DNA of 64,000 nucleotides from Pseudomonas graminis (GTDB taxonomy: Bacteria > Pseudomonadota > Gammaproteobacteria > Pseudomonadales > Pseudomonadaceae), in assembly GCF_004364335.1 (NCBI RefSeq), contig NZ_SOCR01000018.1, forward strand, positions 1 to 64,000, written 5' to 3'. Below the pieces are notes generated by a model, which was not told the origin of the DNA, made no database searches, and worked only from the letters and a program-made list of their open reading frames with translations. Shown here in pieces: positions 27,077-36,132 of the stretch. The number at the start of each line of letters is the position of its first letter. Positions within the stretch are counted from its first letter, which is position 1. The position numbers and the translations under genes were made by a program.

Positions 27077-27214
27077 CTACTTTTTCTTTTTGTCTGGGGT
27101 TTGAGTCAGTGCCGAACCAGCGACTGATTTTTCTGCAGCAGAAGATTTATCGTCCTTCAATTGCTTACCTGCTTTTGACGCTACGCCTTTGCTGGTTTTT
27201 TCATTGCTAGCCAT
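27077..27214 (-). CDS. 45-aa lysine-rich protein, copy A
   Basis: 45 residues: MASNEKTSKGVASKAGKQLK, then an acidic spacer, AAEKSVAGSALTQTP and the tail DKKKK. GGAGG lies six bases before the ATG. Low-complexity, basic at both ends and likely disordered, which suggests a nucleic-acid- or ribosome-associated small protein, but no function is known to me. A nearly identical copy lies at 55020-55157, with the same upstream ribosome site and downstream hairpin. Confidence 0.7.
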   Translation of the reverse strand: MASNEKTSKGVASKAGKQLKDDKSSAAEKSVAGSALTQTPDKKKK

Positions 27215-27664
27215 ATTGAGCCTCCAGTAGGTGTGCCGGTGATGGCACTGTTTCTCTTCTAATGTATAGCTGAGCGGCTGGCTTTGGGCGAATCATAAAC
27301 AGGACTTTTTGGAAACTGCTTACATCAGCAGGTGCTGGCACCACTGTTTTCCTCTATTAGTAGTTAGCCTTTTAGAGTCGGTGATCCGGTCATTCCTCTG
27401 TCGGTTCTACCGGCAATCGTAGATTCGCACCGTGGTGATATTGGCAAGGGGGAAACTGCGTAGCAAATGCACAAGGATACTGATGCACCTACGATCATCC
27501 TTGGCTCTTGATATCGTGCAGCAGCCCCGGCTGGTGGCTGCTTACGGTCGATAGCGGTCGGTCATGGGTGACCGCTTTCGCCCCACAGCTGCCGTTCAGC
27601 ACGCACACCGTAGCGGTTGCGTAAGCTAAAGTTGCGTGCTGATAGCCCAGTTGCTCAGGCAGCG
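27215..27664. other. Intergenic region with dispersed element copy 6 (27546-27600)
   Basis: GTCGATAGCGGTCGGTCATG and GACCGCTTTCGCCCCACAGC form the palindromic element. The rest shows no coding sequence. It lies between the convergent-looking end of the RTX gene and the start of the 45-residue gene. Confidence 0.4.
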
Positions 27665-29209
27665 TTAGCCCACGTGGTCAATGTCAATAGTGGTGTGGCC
27701 AATGAGGACCACCTCTGCCTTATCAGCAACCACCAAATCGGCATTGGTGATCAACTGCGTGTAGTCGAATCCGGCTAGCGTGACCTGGAAAGCGTGCCCA
27801 TCGGCCCCCGCTTCGCTGCTGCGCAGGTAGGTACGATCAGTGTTTTCATCGTAGGTCATGCGCAAGGTACCGTCGCGGCCGTCTCCCAAACCGGTCACGC
27901 CGAGCGCGGCGACGTCGAGCTTGTCCTGGCCCCAGATGAAGTCAGTGATCAGGTCGCTGCTACCGGCATAGCTGTCGGCGCTGCTCGTGAACACGAACCG
28001 GTCGTTGCCTGTACCGCCAGTGAGCTTGTCCGCGCCTAGCCCACCGGTCAGCACATCGTCGCCGGCGTTACCCTCCAGCGTGTCGTTTCCGGCGCCGCCG
28101 GCCAGCGTGTCGTTTCCCCAGTAGCCATACAGGATGTTCGCCTTGTCGTCGCCGGCCAGATTCACGGGTGTGATCGGCTGCGGGGTGGTCACGGTGGTCG
28201 CGTCACTGGGCGGGGCGAACAGCACGGTGCTGGCATTGAGCTCACTGACGTGGTTCCCGCTGAGCAGAACTTCGAAGCGGTTGCCGTTGGCATCGGGCTC
28301 CAGCGATTTAAGCGCGGTGGTATCGCCGGCCAAGTTGAGGACCACCTTCAGCGTACCATTGTAGCCGTTGCCCAGCCCGGTGAAGCTCAACGCTGACACG
28401 TCGATCATGTCATGGCCGCTGCCACTGAAGTCGGTGATTAGGTCGCGGCTGCTGTAGCTACCACTGGCATCATTACGGTAGCTGTCGCTGAGCCGGGTAT
28501 ACACGAAATTGTCGGCACCTGCTCCGCCGCTCAGGGTATCGCCGCCGGCGCCGCCGAATAGCCGGTCATTGCCCGCACCTGCTTCGACGGTATCGCGGCC
28601 AGTGCCGGCCTTCAGGGATTCGCTGGCGTGTGTGCCTTCGAGCAGATCGTTGTGCGAAGTGCCGTTGATCAGCGGCTGGAAGTTGGCATCGGTAATAAGG
28701 CCGCTATTGGCCAGAAACTGCACGGCAAAATGTTTGCCATTACCGTCTCGCTCGTAGCTTTCCAAAATGTAAATGCCGCGCAGAGGCTCGCTACGGATGT
28801 GCAAGGTATCGCCATAACCATTGCCTAAATGGCTATAGCCCAGAGCCGACACGTCGAGGATATCGTGGGCGGGATCGAAATAGTTGATGGTGTCGGTATA
28901 TTCGCCTCCGTCCTTGATATAGCTGTCGCCGAGGCGGTCGAAGCGGAATACATCATTACCGGCGCCGCCGTCCATACCGTCGTATCCGGCACTGGAGACC
29001 ATCACATCGTTGCCCCCCCCGCTGACTAGCTGGTCGTTGCCGCCCCCACCCATTAGCAGTTCATTGGCCAGCCCACCACGTATGTAGTCATTGCCAGGAG
29101 TACCCTGCACGATGAGTTCGATCGCGTTCTTGCTGACCTGGCTACTGGCACTTGTGACCTGTAAATCCGTATAGCTGGTGACTTCCTTGATGCCGGAAAT
29201 TTGGGTCAT
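27665..29209 (-). CDS. RTX calcium-binding protein with DSY-type modules
   Basis: 514 residues from the ATG at 29209 (AAGGAACAGGT upstream). Three modules each contain glycine-rich RTX nonapeptides (for example LAGGAGNDTLEGNAGDDVL), then F-x-x-x-x-D-S-Y, D-x-I/L-T-D-F, a D-x-(L/I)-D-V-(S/A)-A-L strand and a G-L-G-(N/D)-G loop. These match R-modules of AlgE-type mannuronan epimerases and the C-terminal domain of serralysins. There is no enzymatic N-terminal domain. It should be a secreted type I substrate that folds on calcium. No exporter genes are in the window. A sister lies at 50864. Confidence 0.85.
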   Translation of the reverse strand: MTQISGIKEVTSYTDLQVTSASSQVSKNAIELIVQGTPGNDYIRGGLANELLMGGGGNDQLVSGGGNDVMVSSAGYDGMDGGAGNDVFRFDRLGDSYIKDGGEYTDTINYFDPAHDILDVSALGYSHLGNGYGDTLHIRSEPLRGIYILESYERDGNGKHFAVQFLANSGLITDANFQPLINGTSHNDLLEGTHASESLKAGTGRDTVEAGAGNDRLFGGAGGDTLSGGAGADNFVYTRLSDSYRNDASGSYSSRDLITDFSGSGHDMIDVSALSFTGLGNGYNGTLKVVLNLAGDTTALKSLEPDANGNRFEVLLSGNHVSELNASTVLFAPPSDATTVTTPQPITPVNLAGDDKANILYGYWGNDTLAGGAGNDTLEGNAGDDVLTGGLGADKLTGGTGNDRFVFTSSADSYAGSSDLITDFIWGQDKLDVAALGVTGLGDGRDGTLRMTYDENTDRTYLRSSEAGADGHAFQVTLAGFDYTQLITNADLVVADKAEVVLIGHTTIDIDHVG

Positions 29210-29454
29210 ACCTGTTCCTTATCTGCGGTTGGTCCACAGCACGTGTGGTGTAACGCTATTAACGCCGTTTCGTTGCGGGCAATGGGCCGGTATCGACGAA
29301 GCGGCGATAAGAAGCGGGTCAATACACATCGTTACGCGGTAGCCTTTAGGTGTTTGACATTCGATGCCAATGGCCGCTTTGGGTCGATAGCGGCCCCCCA
29401 AAGACCTTGGGTTTTATCAGATTTCGGTACTAGATGCTGTCAACGCAACGCTTC
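29210..29454. other. Intergenic region with dispersed element copy 7 (29370-29400)
   Basis: GCCGCTTTGGGTCGATAGCG is a half copy of the element. Nothing coding is supported between the RTX start and the decayed fragment at 29455. Confidence 0.4.
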
Positions 29455-29675
29455 TTAATTCGTATCGGGAAGGCTGGCCAGCTGATCGAGCAGTTGGGCA
29501 CCTGCAGCGTCCAACCGCAGACGCGCTTTATCCCAGAAGCCGCATGACAGCTCGTACTCGTACAGCGGCACGATCGGCAGTCGATGGATCTGCCAAAGGT
29601 GTCAGAGCAATCCCTGGCCCACCCCCTGACGCTGATGCACGACCTTGATCTTGTTGATGTACATTCGGATACAAC
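29455..29675 (-). pseudogene. Decayed gene, possibly acetyltransferase-like
   Basis: On the minus strand, YINKIKVVHQRQGVGQGLL contains an R/Q-x-x-G-x-G pattern like the acetyl-CoA loop of GNAT enzymes, then a stop. After a shift the frame continues LPIVPLYEYELSCGFWDK and ends ASLPDTN before TAA. No intact frame covers the region. The GNAT identification is tentative. Confidence 0.35.
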
Positions 29676-29819
29676 AATAACGGTTCGACGATATTGCTCG
29701 CTACCTGGCCGCACTGATACCGCTGTAATCGACCCTTGTTCTAAATTTATGTTTTTCATTGCCGATGGCTTCCGTACAGAACGCAGAAAGTTTCTGCGTT
29801 TGCCCTTCGGAGTTGCACC

Positions 29820-31445
29820 GTGAACCTACGTTCTTTAAATATTGCGCCCCGTGCCGCCTTGTGTTTCGGTTTAATCACGCTGCTGGTCATTGCCCTCGGC
29901 GGCTTCGCATACGTGCAGCTAGGGAAGCTGCGTGGCACCGAGCAGGACATCGAAAAGAACTGGCTGATCAGCGTGCAAACCGCCGACGACATCCAGATCG
30001 CGCTGCTCGGCGCGCGCCTGGAGAGCATCCGTCTTCTGTCGACTTCGAATCCCCAAGAGCAAGCGACCGCCGTGCAGCACCTGGAAGACGCTAAGCGCAT
30101 GCTCAACGAGCGCACCGACTTCTACCGCAATAACCTCATTTCCGACCCAGAAGAAGGGGCCAAATTCGAGGCCGCAGCGGCGCTGATGAAGACCTATCTT
30201 GATGGACTGCAACGCGTCGTCGATCTTGACGCTACCCAGCATGAGCAGGCCGTGACATTCGCCAACACTGAACAACGCGATCGTGCCGCAGCATACCAGG
30301 TCAAACTCAATGAGTTGCGCCAGCACAATACCGACGGCGCTGCAGCAGCAGGCGTGACCGCCACTGAGGTGTATGCCCACAGCATCACCATCGTCGATAG
30401 TGTGGTACTCGCCGCGCTGGTGCTGACGCTGGTGCTCGCCACCCTGCTGACTCGCAGCATTGTCCAGCCTATGAGCGCCTCGCTGAAAATGGCCGAGGAA
30501 ATCGCCGACGGCGACCTGCGTCTTATCCTGGAGGTTAAGGGTAATGACGAATCTGCGCGGTTGATGCGCGCGCTAAACACCATGCAAGGCAACCTGCGAA
30601 GCACCATAGAGCAGATCTCCGATGCTTCCGCACAGCTCAGTTCCGCCGCAGTAGAGATGACTTCCATCACCGAGAGCGCCAGCCTCACCCTGCAGCAGCA
30701 AAACAGTGAGATCGAGCAGGCCGCCACGGCGGTAAACCAGATGAGCGCCGCCGTCGATGAGGTCGCGCTTAACGCTAACTCCACCTCCGAAGCGGCCGAG
30801 GACTCCACACGCGCTGCCGCCACCGGTAACCAGAAAGTCGGCGAAACCCTACATGCCATGCGCAGCCTAACGGACCGCGTGGAAATGACCTCTGAACAGG
30901 TGCAGGGCCTCGCTGGTCAGGCGCAGGACATCAGCAAGGTGCTGAGCGTGATCCGTGCCATTGCAGAACAGACCAACCTGCTGGCCTTGAACGCCGCGAT
31001 CGAAGCGGCCCGCGCTGGTGAGCAAGGCCGAGGCTTCGCCGTGGTGGCTGATGAGGTTCGGGCACTGGCTCATCGCACACAAACCTCAACTCTGGAAATC
31101 GAACAGATGATTTCAAGTATCCAAGCAGGCACGTCACTGGTTGTGGATTCGATGAGCAGCAGCACCATCGAGGCACACAACACGCAGCGCACTGCCGACG
31201 AAGCCGGGATGTCACTGAAAGTCATCGCCGACTCGGTGCAACTGATCAATGACCGCAATCAGCAGATCGCCACTGCCGCGGAAGAGCAGGCTCATGTAGC
31301 TCGCGAAGTAGACCGCGCGCTCGTGAGCATTCGCAACCTGGCGCTGCAGAGCAGCGAAGGCACGCAGCAAACCCTGGCCGCCAGCAATGAGCTCTCGCAG
31401 CTGGCGGTGAACTTGAATCAGATGGTAGCGCGCTTCAAGACCTGA
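29820..31445 (+). CDS. Methyl-accepting chemotaxis protein with 4-helix-bundle ligand domain, copy A
   Basis: 541 residues, GTG start at 29820. The first membrane helix is CFGLITLLVIALGGFAYVQL. A periplasmic helical bundle (about 35-185) follows, and then the second helix VVLAALVLTLVLATLLTRSI. A HAMP domain (QPMSASLKMAEEIADGDL) leads to a signalling domain with the conserved tip AIAEQTNLLALNAAIEAARA and a C-terminal SQLAVNLNQMVARFKT. It senses an unknown small ligand in the periplasm and signals to CheA/CheW. It is nearly identical to the frameshifted copy at 48701. Confidence 0.95.
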   Translation: MNLRSLNIAPRAALCFGLITLLVIALGGFAYVQLGKLRGTEQDIEKNWLISVQTADDIQIALLGARLESIRLLSTSNPQEQATAVQHLEDAKRMLNERTDFYRNNLISDPEEGAKFEAAAALMKTYLDGLQRVVDLDATQHEQAVTFANTEQRDRAAAYQVKLNELRQHNTDGAAAAGVTATEVYAHSITIVDSVVLAALVLTLVLATLLTRSIVQPMSASLKMAEEIADGDLRLILEVKGNDESARLMRALNTMQGNLRSTIEQISDASAQLSSAAVEMTSITESASLTLQQQNSEIEQAATAVNQMSAAVDEVALNANSTSEAAEDSTRAAATGNQKVGETLHAMRSLTDRVEMTSEQVQGLAGQAQDISKVLSVIRAIAEQTNLLALNAAIEAARAGEQGRGFAVVADEVRALAHRTQTSTLEIEQMISSIQAGTSLVVDSMSSSTIEAHNTQRTADEAGMSLKVIADSVQLINDRNQQIATAAEEQAHVAREVDRALVSIRNLALQSSEGTQQTLAASNELSQLAVNLNQMVARFKT

Positions 31446-31567
31446 AATTAGCGTTTAATCTAGTATGGAAAATTGACCTATCAATGATCAGAACTTCATT
31501 TCTAGAGACGCTGACAATGTGGTCGCTTTTCGAGTTAGCTCCGATCTTTCGCCAAGGCCAGAGGCTC

Positions 31568-31698
31568 CAAAGAAACCGAAGTTGACGATCGTCCGGCACT
31601 CGCCGAGCATGAAAAGAATGTGCGTGCTGGACTTATAGACAGGGAAGTATCGAATCGCGAATTGCCACGCCTCAATCGGCCTCAAGCATCGTGACTAA
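31568..31698 (+). pseudogene. Remnant of a second copy of the 61087 gene
   Basis: The frame reads KPKLTIVRHSPSMKRMCVLD, one stop, then TGKYRIANCHASIGLKHRD and TAA. It aligns with the C-terminus of the gene at 61087-61575 (KVKLTIVRQTPSMKDRACWP ... NCRLSVGLKNRD). Only this tail remains. Confidence 0.6.
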
Positions 31699-31740
31699 AT
31701 GACCAAGCGCAGCGAAACCATGTTCTGTCTCGTCACAGAC

Positions 31741-31850
31741 GGCTGCGGGTCGGAAGCAGACGGTCTTGGCTGACCGCTTTTCGACCCAAAGCAGCCGCTC
31801 CGACTGAGAGCCTTTGCCACCTGCTACAGCTAGCTGCGTGGAACGGATTT
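31741..31850. repeat. Dispersed intergenic element, copy 8 (long form)
   Basis: GACCGCTTTTCGACCCAAAG CAGCCGCTCC is followed by a conserved tail ending CTAGCTGCGTGGAACGG. It is the closest match to the copy at 16655-16750. Confidence 0.5.
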
Positions 31851-32203
31851 TTATGGTAAACTAGGCCAGCTCAAGGTTTGCCTGACAGCCGTTTGGGCCT
31901 GTCGCAGGCAGCCACTGCCTATGGAGTCTGCTGGTAGCCATACACTGTTCACGCACCTTCACTGAAAGCCAGCAAAGCCCCTATTTTCGCCCTCCCATAG
32001 CGCACTCCGCGAGCATTTTTCGCATGTCCGCACCACTACGATCCATTTTGGCTGTGAGCGCTGACAGCCAGGCCCGCCGGGGGGGTCAAGGCTGTCCGTG
32101 TCAACCATTCGGTTGTCCGCCAGAGCCAAGCGCCGCACCTCCCCACGCCCTAAATTCCTCCTCGACAAGCGTCCGAACTTAACGCGACCGAGGAGGCCAT
32201 GCC

Positions 32204-32365
32204 ATGCCGACACACACTCTGCCGTATCGCTTCGATTCAGCCTCGTTAATGCGCCAGCGCGACTTGGCGCCAGAAGAGTACGCGGTCTATTTCATCGAAG
32301 TCATCGGCTCGGCGCTCAGTGCGCGCTGGCTTGCTTTGAGACATGGACGATCACGCCAATCCTGA
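32204..32365 (+). CDS. 53-aa small protein upstream of the nitrile cluster
   Basis: ATG at 32204 with GAGGAGG seven bases upstream. The product starts MPTHTLPYRFDSASLMRQRD and contains APEEYAVYFIEVIGSALSAR. It ends 69 bases before the aldoxime dehydratase gene, on the same strand. It may be a small first gene of the operon, the remnant of a longer gene, or a translated leader. No family recognised. Confidence 0.45.
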   Translation: MPTHTLPYRFDSASLMRQRDLAPEEYAVYFIEVIGSALSARWLALRHGRSRQS

Positions 32366-32434
32366 TGCACCCCTCTGCCAGAACAACAACCTCTCTGCGC
32401 CCTATTGGCCAACACTGTAGCAACAGGAGTTCAT

Positions 32435-33484
32435 ATGGAATCTGCGATCGACAAGCACCTTCAATGCCCTCGGACGTTATCCAGCCGCGTGCCTGACGAC
32501 TACCAGCCGCCGTTTCCGATGTGGACAGGCCGCGCCGATGCCAGCCTGCAACAGGTCGTGATGGGCTACCTGGGCGTGCAGTACCGAGGCGACGAGCAAC
32601 GCGCCGCCGCCTTGCAGGCCATGCGTGGCATCGTTGCCAGCTTCGCGCTCGCCGATGGCCCGCTCAGCCATGATCTGACGCACCACACCGATAACAGCGG
32701 TTACGACAACCTCATCGTGGTCGGCTACTGGAGAGATCCAGGCGCGCACTGCCGCTGGTTGCGCTCGCCCGAAGTCAGCGCCTGGTGGGAGTCGGACGCA
32801 CGCTTGAGCGACGGCTTGGGCTATTTCCGCGAGATGGTCGCGCCGCGTGCCGAGCAACTCGAGACCCTGTACGCCTTCAAGGATCAGTTGCCCGGCGTCG
32901 GCGCACTGCTGGACAACATCAGCGGTGACATCAAGGAGCACGGCTATTGGGGCTCGATGCGCGATCGCTTCCCGGCCTCGCAAACCGACTGGATGCAACC
33001 CACCGGCGAGCTACAAGTGGTGGCTGGAAACCCGGACAAGGGGGGCCGCGTGGTGGTGCTGGGTCACGACAACGTGGCGCTGATCCGCTCGGGCCAGGAT
33101 TGGGTAGAGGCCGAAGCCGAAGAGCGCGCGCTGTACCTCAATGAGATGTTGCCAAGCCTGCAGGACGGCATGGACTTTCTACGCGACCAAGGCAAGGAGC
33201 TGGGCTGCTACAGCAACCGCTTCGTACGCAACATCGATCTGGACGGCAACCTGCTCGATATCGCTTACAACATCGGTCATTGGCGCTCGGTGGAAAAACT
33301 CGAGCGCTGGGCCGAATCGCATCCCACTCATCTGCGCATCTTCGTGACCTTTTTCCGCGTGGCGGCAGGTCTGACGAAACTGCGGCTCTACCACGAAGTG
33401 TCGGTGTCGGACGCCAGCAATCAGGTCTTCGAATACATCAACTGCCACCCCCAGACCGGCATGTTGCGCGACGCGAAGCGTTGA
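32435..33484 (+). CDS. oxdA: Aldoxime dehydratase (phenylacetaldoxime dehydratase family)
   Basis: 349 residues from the ATG at 32435 (AGGAG five bases upstream). This haem enzyme removes water from an aldoxime (R-CH=NOH) to give a nitrile. Its N-terminus MESAID and most of its length follow OxdA of P. chlororaphis. The functional residues fall at the same numbers: R178 (MRDRFP), S219 (ALIRSGQDW), the haem ligand H299 (ESHPTHLRIF) and H320 (RLYHEVSV). No signal peptide, so it is cytosolic. It is the first enzyme gene of a same-strand cluster in which nitrile hydratase and amidase process the product. Confidence 0.95.
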   Translation: MESAIDKHLQCPRTLSSRVPDDYQPPFPMWTGRADASLQQVVMGYLGVQYRGDEQRAAALQAMRGIVASFALADGPLSHDLTHHTDNSGYDNLIVVGYWRDPGAHCRWLRSPEVSAWWESDARLSDGLGYFREMVAPRAEQLETLYAFKDQLPGVGALLDNISGDIKEHGYWGSMRDRFPASQTDWMQPTGELQVVAGNPDKGGRVVVLGHDNVALIRSGQDWVEAEAEERALYLNEMLPSLQDGMDFLRDQGKELGCYSNRFVRNIDLDGNLLDIAYNIGHWRSVEKLERWAESHPTHLRIFVTFFRVAAGLTKLRLYHEVSVSDASNQVFEYINCHPQTGMLRDAKR

Positions 33485-33571
33485 TTCGTTCGCCCGCCTA
33501 GCACCTCCATAGACGCCACTGCGCGCCCTCGCGAACGGCGACGCGGATGATTCCCGTAAGGAAGTAAATCC

Positions 33572-34438
33572 ATGAGCAAGCTACGCCCGTTGCTGCTGAC
33601 CGCCATGCTGCCTGCCATTCAAGCCAATGCCGTGGAAGTGACGCCCGGCGACTACGAGCAGTACCCGATCGGGGCAACCATCGGCGCGATCTACTACCAG
33701 CACGCCAGCACCGATTCGCTGTATTCCCACGGCCATAAAGCCAGCGACAACTTCAACTTGACCTCCGATGTCAGCATCCTGCGGCTGCTGCATGTCTACC
33801 CATTGACCGACACCTTGACGATCGACCCACAGTTCCTGTTGCCCTTCGGCCACATCAAGGGCGGCGGCGATGCCTCCGCGCTGGACAGCACCACTGGCAT
33901 CGGCGACCTGATCCTTACCGCGCCGCTCAAGTGGCGCCTCAATGAGGCGCGCGACACCTTGAGCGTGGGTCCCTATGTCTATGTACCTACCGGCAACTAC
34001 GACAAGAACGACGCGCTCAACCTGGGCGAAAACCGCTGGAAGTTCGACCTGCAAGGCGCCTACGTCAAACACTTCACTGACAAATGGGCGATGGACCTGG
34101 TGGCGGACGCCATCTGGTATGGCGACAACACCGACTACGGCGCCAACTCCACGCGCCTTGAACAGGACGTCTCTTATGCCGCGCAGATCATGGGCCGCTA
34201 CATGCCGGACAGCACCACTACCTTCGGTCTTGGCTTCGGCCATACCTGGGGCGGCGAGACGCAGGTCGCTGGTGCCAATCAGGACGACCGCGCGGACATT
34301 ACCAACGTCCGTTTGACGGCTACCAAGTTCGTCACCGCCAAGGACCAATTGCAATTGCAACTGGGCCGAGACCTTAGAGTGGAAAACGGCGCCCGGGAAG
34401 ACTTTCGGATGAATCTGCGCTACGCCCACATCTTTTGA
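33572..34438 (+). CDS. Outer-membrane channel of the MetA/SphA phenol-degradation type
   Basis: 288 residues from the ATG at 33572 (GGAAG upstream). A signal peptide (MSKLRPLLLTAMLPAIQANA) precedes amphipathic beta strands ending in the aromatic C-terminus LRYAHIF, typical of an outer-membrane barrel. The pattern FLLPFGHIKGGG, GIGDLILTAPLKWR and TLSVGPYVYVPTG matches the transporter family PF13557, found beside aromatic-degradation genes. It likely admits aldoximes or nitriles to the periplasm. It lies between aldoxime dehydratase and amidase genes in one transcription unit. Confidence 0.85.
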   Translation: MSKLRPLLLTAMLPAIQANAVEVTPGDYEQYPIGATIGAIYYQHASTDSLYSHGHKASDNFNLTSDVSILRLLHVYPLTDTLTIDPQFLLPFGHIKGGGDASALDSTTGIGDLILTAPLKWRLNEARDTLSVGPYVYVPTGNYDKNDALNLGENRWKFDLQGAYVKHFTDKWAMDLVADAIWYGDNTDYGANSTRLEQDVSYAAQIMGRYMPDSTTTFGLGFGHTWGGETQVAGANQDDRADITNVRLTATKFVTAKDQLQLQLGRDLRVENGAREDFRMNLRYAHIF

Positions 34439-34549
34439 TTCACCCACGCCTGGCGGGCGCAGCTGCAAGCCAGGCCGACGAGCTTTAACGTAAAGCTTGC
34501 AACTCAAAACGTGCGGCTTCCTTTTTAAACTTTGTACAGGAACACTCTT

Positions 34550-36064
34550 ATGGCCATCGTGCGTCCCACGCCGGAGCAACTTCAGGATATTGCCAAACGG
34601 CTGCACATGCAGCTCACTCCCGAGCAAGCTAGCGAGTATCTGACCCTCATGCAGGGCAGTTTCGACGCTTACGATTTGGTAGACGAGCTGCCGGATAACG
34701 TCCCGCAGGTTCGCTACCCCCGCACTCAGAGCTATCGCCCCAGCGCCGAGCAGAACCCCTACAACGCCTGGTACTACAAGACCGAGATCAAGGGGGCCGC
34801 CGAGGGTAAATTATCCGGTCATACCGTGGCCCTCAAAGACAATGTGGCGCTGGCCGGCGTACCGATGATGAATGGCGCGGCCTCGCTGGAAGGCTTCGTG
34901 CCCAGCTTTGACGCCACCGTGGTGAGCCGCCTGCTGGACGCCGGCGCGACCATCCTCGGCAAGGCAACCTGCGAGCATTTCTGCCTGTCGGGCGGCAGCC
35001 ATACCTCCGACCCTGGCCCGGTGCACAATCCGCGTCGCCATGGCTACTCGGCCGGCGGCTCCTCGTCAGGCAGCGCCGCACTGGTTGCGGCCGGCGAGGT
35101 GAGTATGGCCATCGCCTGCGACCAGGGTGGCTCGATCCGCATTCCGTCGGCCTTCTGTGGCACCTACGGCATGAAACCGACCCACGGGCTGGTGCCTTAT
35201 ACCGGCATCATGCCGATTGAAGCCACGGTCGACCACGTTGGGCCGATCACCGCCAATGTGTGCGATAACGCGCTGATGCTGGAGGTGCTGGCCGGCCCGG
35301 ATGGCCTCGACCCACGCCAGTATTTCCCACGTGCCCAGGCCTACAGCAAAACCCTGGACCGTGGCATCAAGGGCCTGCGCATCGGCATTCTCGTCGAAGG
35401 CTTCGGGTTACCGAACCTCGACCCGAGAGTGGGTGACTGCGTACGTCAGGCGATCGCCCACTTCGAGCGTCTGGGCGGGCACGTGGCCGAGGTCTCGGTC
35501 CCGGAACATCAACTGGCGGGCGCCCTGTGGAACCCCATCGGCTGCGAAGGCCTGACCGTTCAGATGATGCATGGCAGCGGCATGGGCTTTAACTGGAAGG
35601 GCCTCTATGACGTCGAATTGCTGAAGAAGCATGTCGGCTGGCGAGACAGCGCTGACAACCTGTCCGCCTCGCTGAAAATGTGCATGTTCGTGGGCCAGTA
35701 TGGACTGGAACGGTACAACGGCCGCTATTACGCCAAGGCGCAGAACCTCGCTCGCCTTGCCCGGGCCGGGTACGACCATGCGCTGGAAGATTTCGACCTG
35801 CTGGTCATGCCCACCGTGCCGATCACCGCGCAGCGCCTGCCCGAGCCCGGCTGCTCGATCGTCGAATACGTGTCCCGCGCACTGGAGATGATCGGCAATA
35901 CCGCCGGCTTCGATGTCACTGGCCATCCGGCGATGTCGATCCCCTGTGGTCGAGTGGACGGGCTGCCGGTGGGCCTGATGTTGGTAGGTCGTCACTTCGA
36001 CGAGAGCACCCTCTACCAGGCTGCGGCAGCCTTCGAGGCGGACACCGACTGGCAGGCGCTGTAA
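34550..36064 (+). CDS. Amidase (amidase-signature family)
   Basis: 504 residues from the ATG at 34550 (AGGA upstream). The amidase-signature core is intact: catalytic lysine in GHTVALKDNVALAG, the Ser-cisSer-Lys partner serines in GYSAGGSSSGSAALVAAGE, and DQGGSIRIPSAFCG. It hydrolyses the amide from nitrile hydratase to the carboxylic acid and ammonia, completing the pathway. Similar amidases accompany nitrile hydratase genes in P. chlororaphis and Rhodococcus. It lies directly upstream of the nitrile hydratase alpha gene. Confidence 0.95.
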   Translation: MAIVRPTPEQLQDIAKRLHMQLTPEQASEYLTLMQGSFDAYDLVDELPDNVPQVRYPRTQSYRPSAEQNPYNAWYYKTEIKGAAEGKLSGHTVALKDNVALAGVPMMNGAASLEGFVPSFDATVVSRLLDAGATILGKATCEHFCLSGGSHTSDPGPVHNPRRHGYSAGGSSSGSAALVAAGEVSMAIACDQGGSIRIPSAFCGTYGMKPTHGLVPYTGIMPIEATVDHVGPITANVCDNALMLEVLAGPDGLDPRQYFPRAQAYSKTLDRGIKGLRIGILVEGFGLPNLDPRVGDCVRQAIAHFERLGGHVAEVSVPEHQLAGALWNPIGCEGLTVQMMHGSGMGFNWKGLYDVELLKKHVGWRDSADNLSASLKMCMFVGQYGLERYNGRYYAKAQNLARLARAGYDHALEDFDLLVMPTVPITAQRLPEPGCSIVEYVSRALEMIGNTAGFDVTGHPAMSIPCGRVDGLPVGLMLVGRHFDESTLYQAAAAFEADTDWQAL

Positions 36065-36132
36065 CGCCGGAATTGGCCGCGCAGCCACGTCTTCGGCTGC
36101 CCGGACTCACATAGCTTGCAGGAATCCTGATT

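Larger units (their letters stand above)
31446..32203. other. Intergenic region with a gene remnant and an element copy
   Basis: It holds the decayed reading frame at 31568-31698 and the long dispersed element at 31741-31850. The stretch 31850-32203, upstream of the nitrile cluster, shows a possible -10 (GGTAAACT at about 31855) but no gene I can support. Regulation of the cluster probably acts within it. Confidence 0.4.

Noticed and set aside
33581..34627. Long minus-strand frame opposite the outer-membrane channel
   Set aside because: Shadow of a well-supported gene with signal peptide and barrel pattern; no ribosome site.
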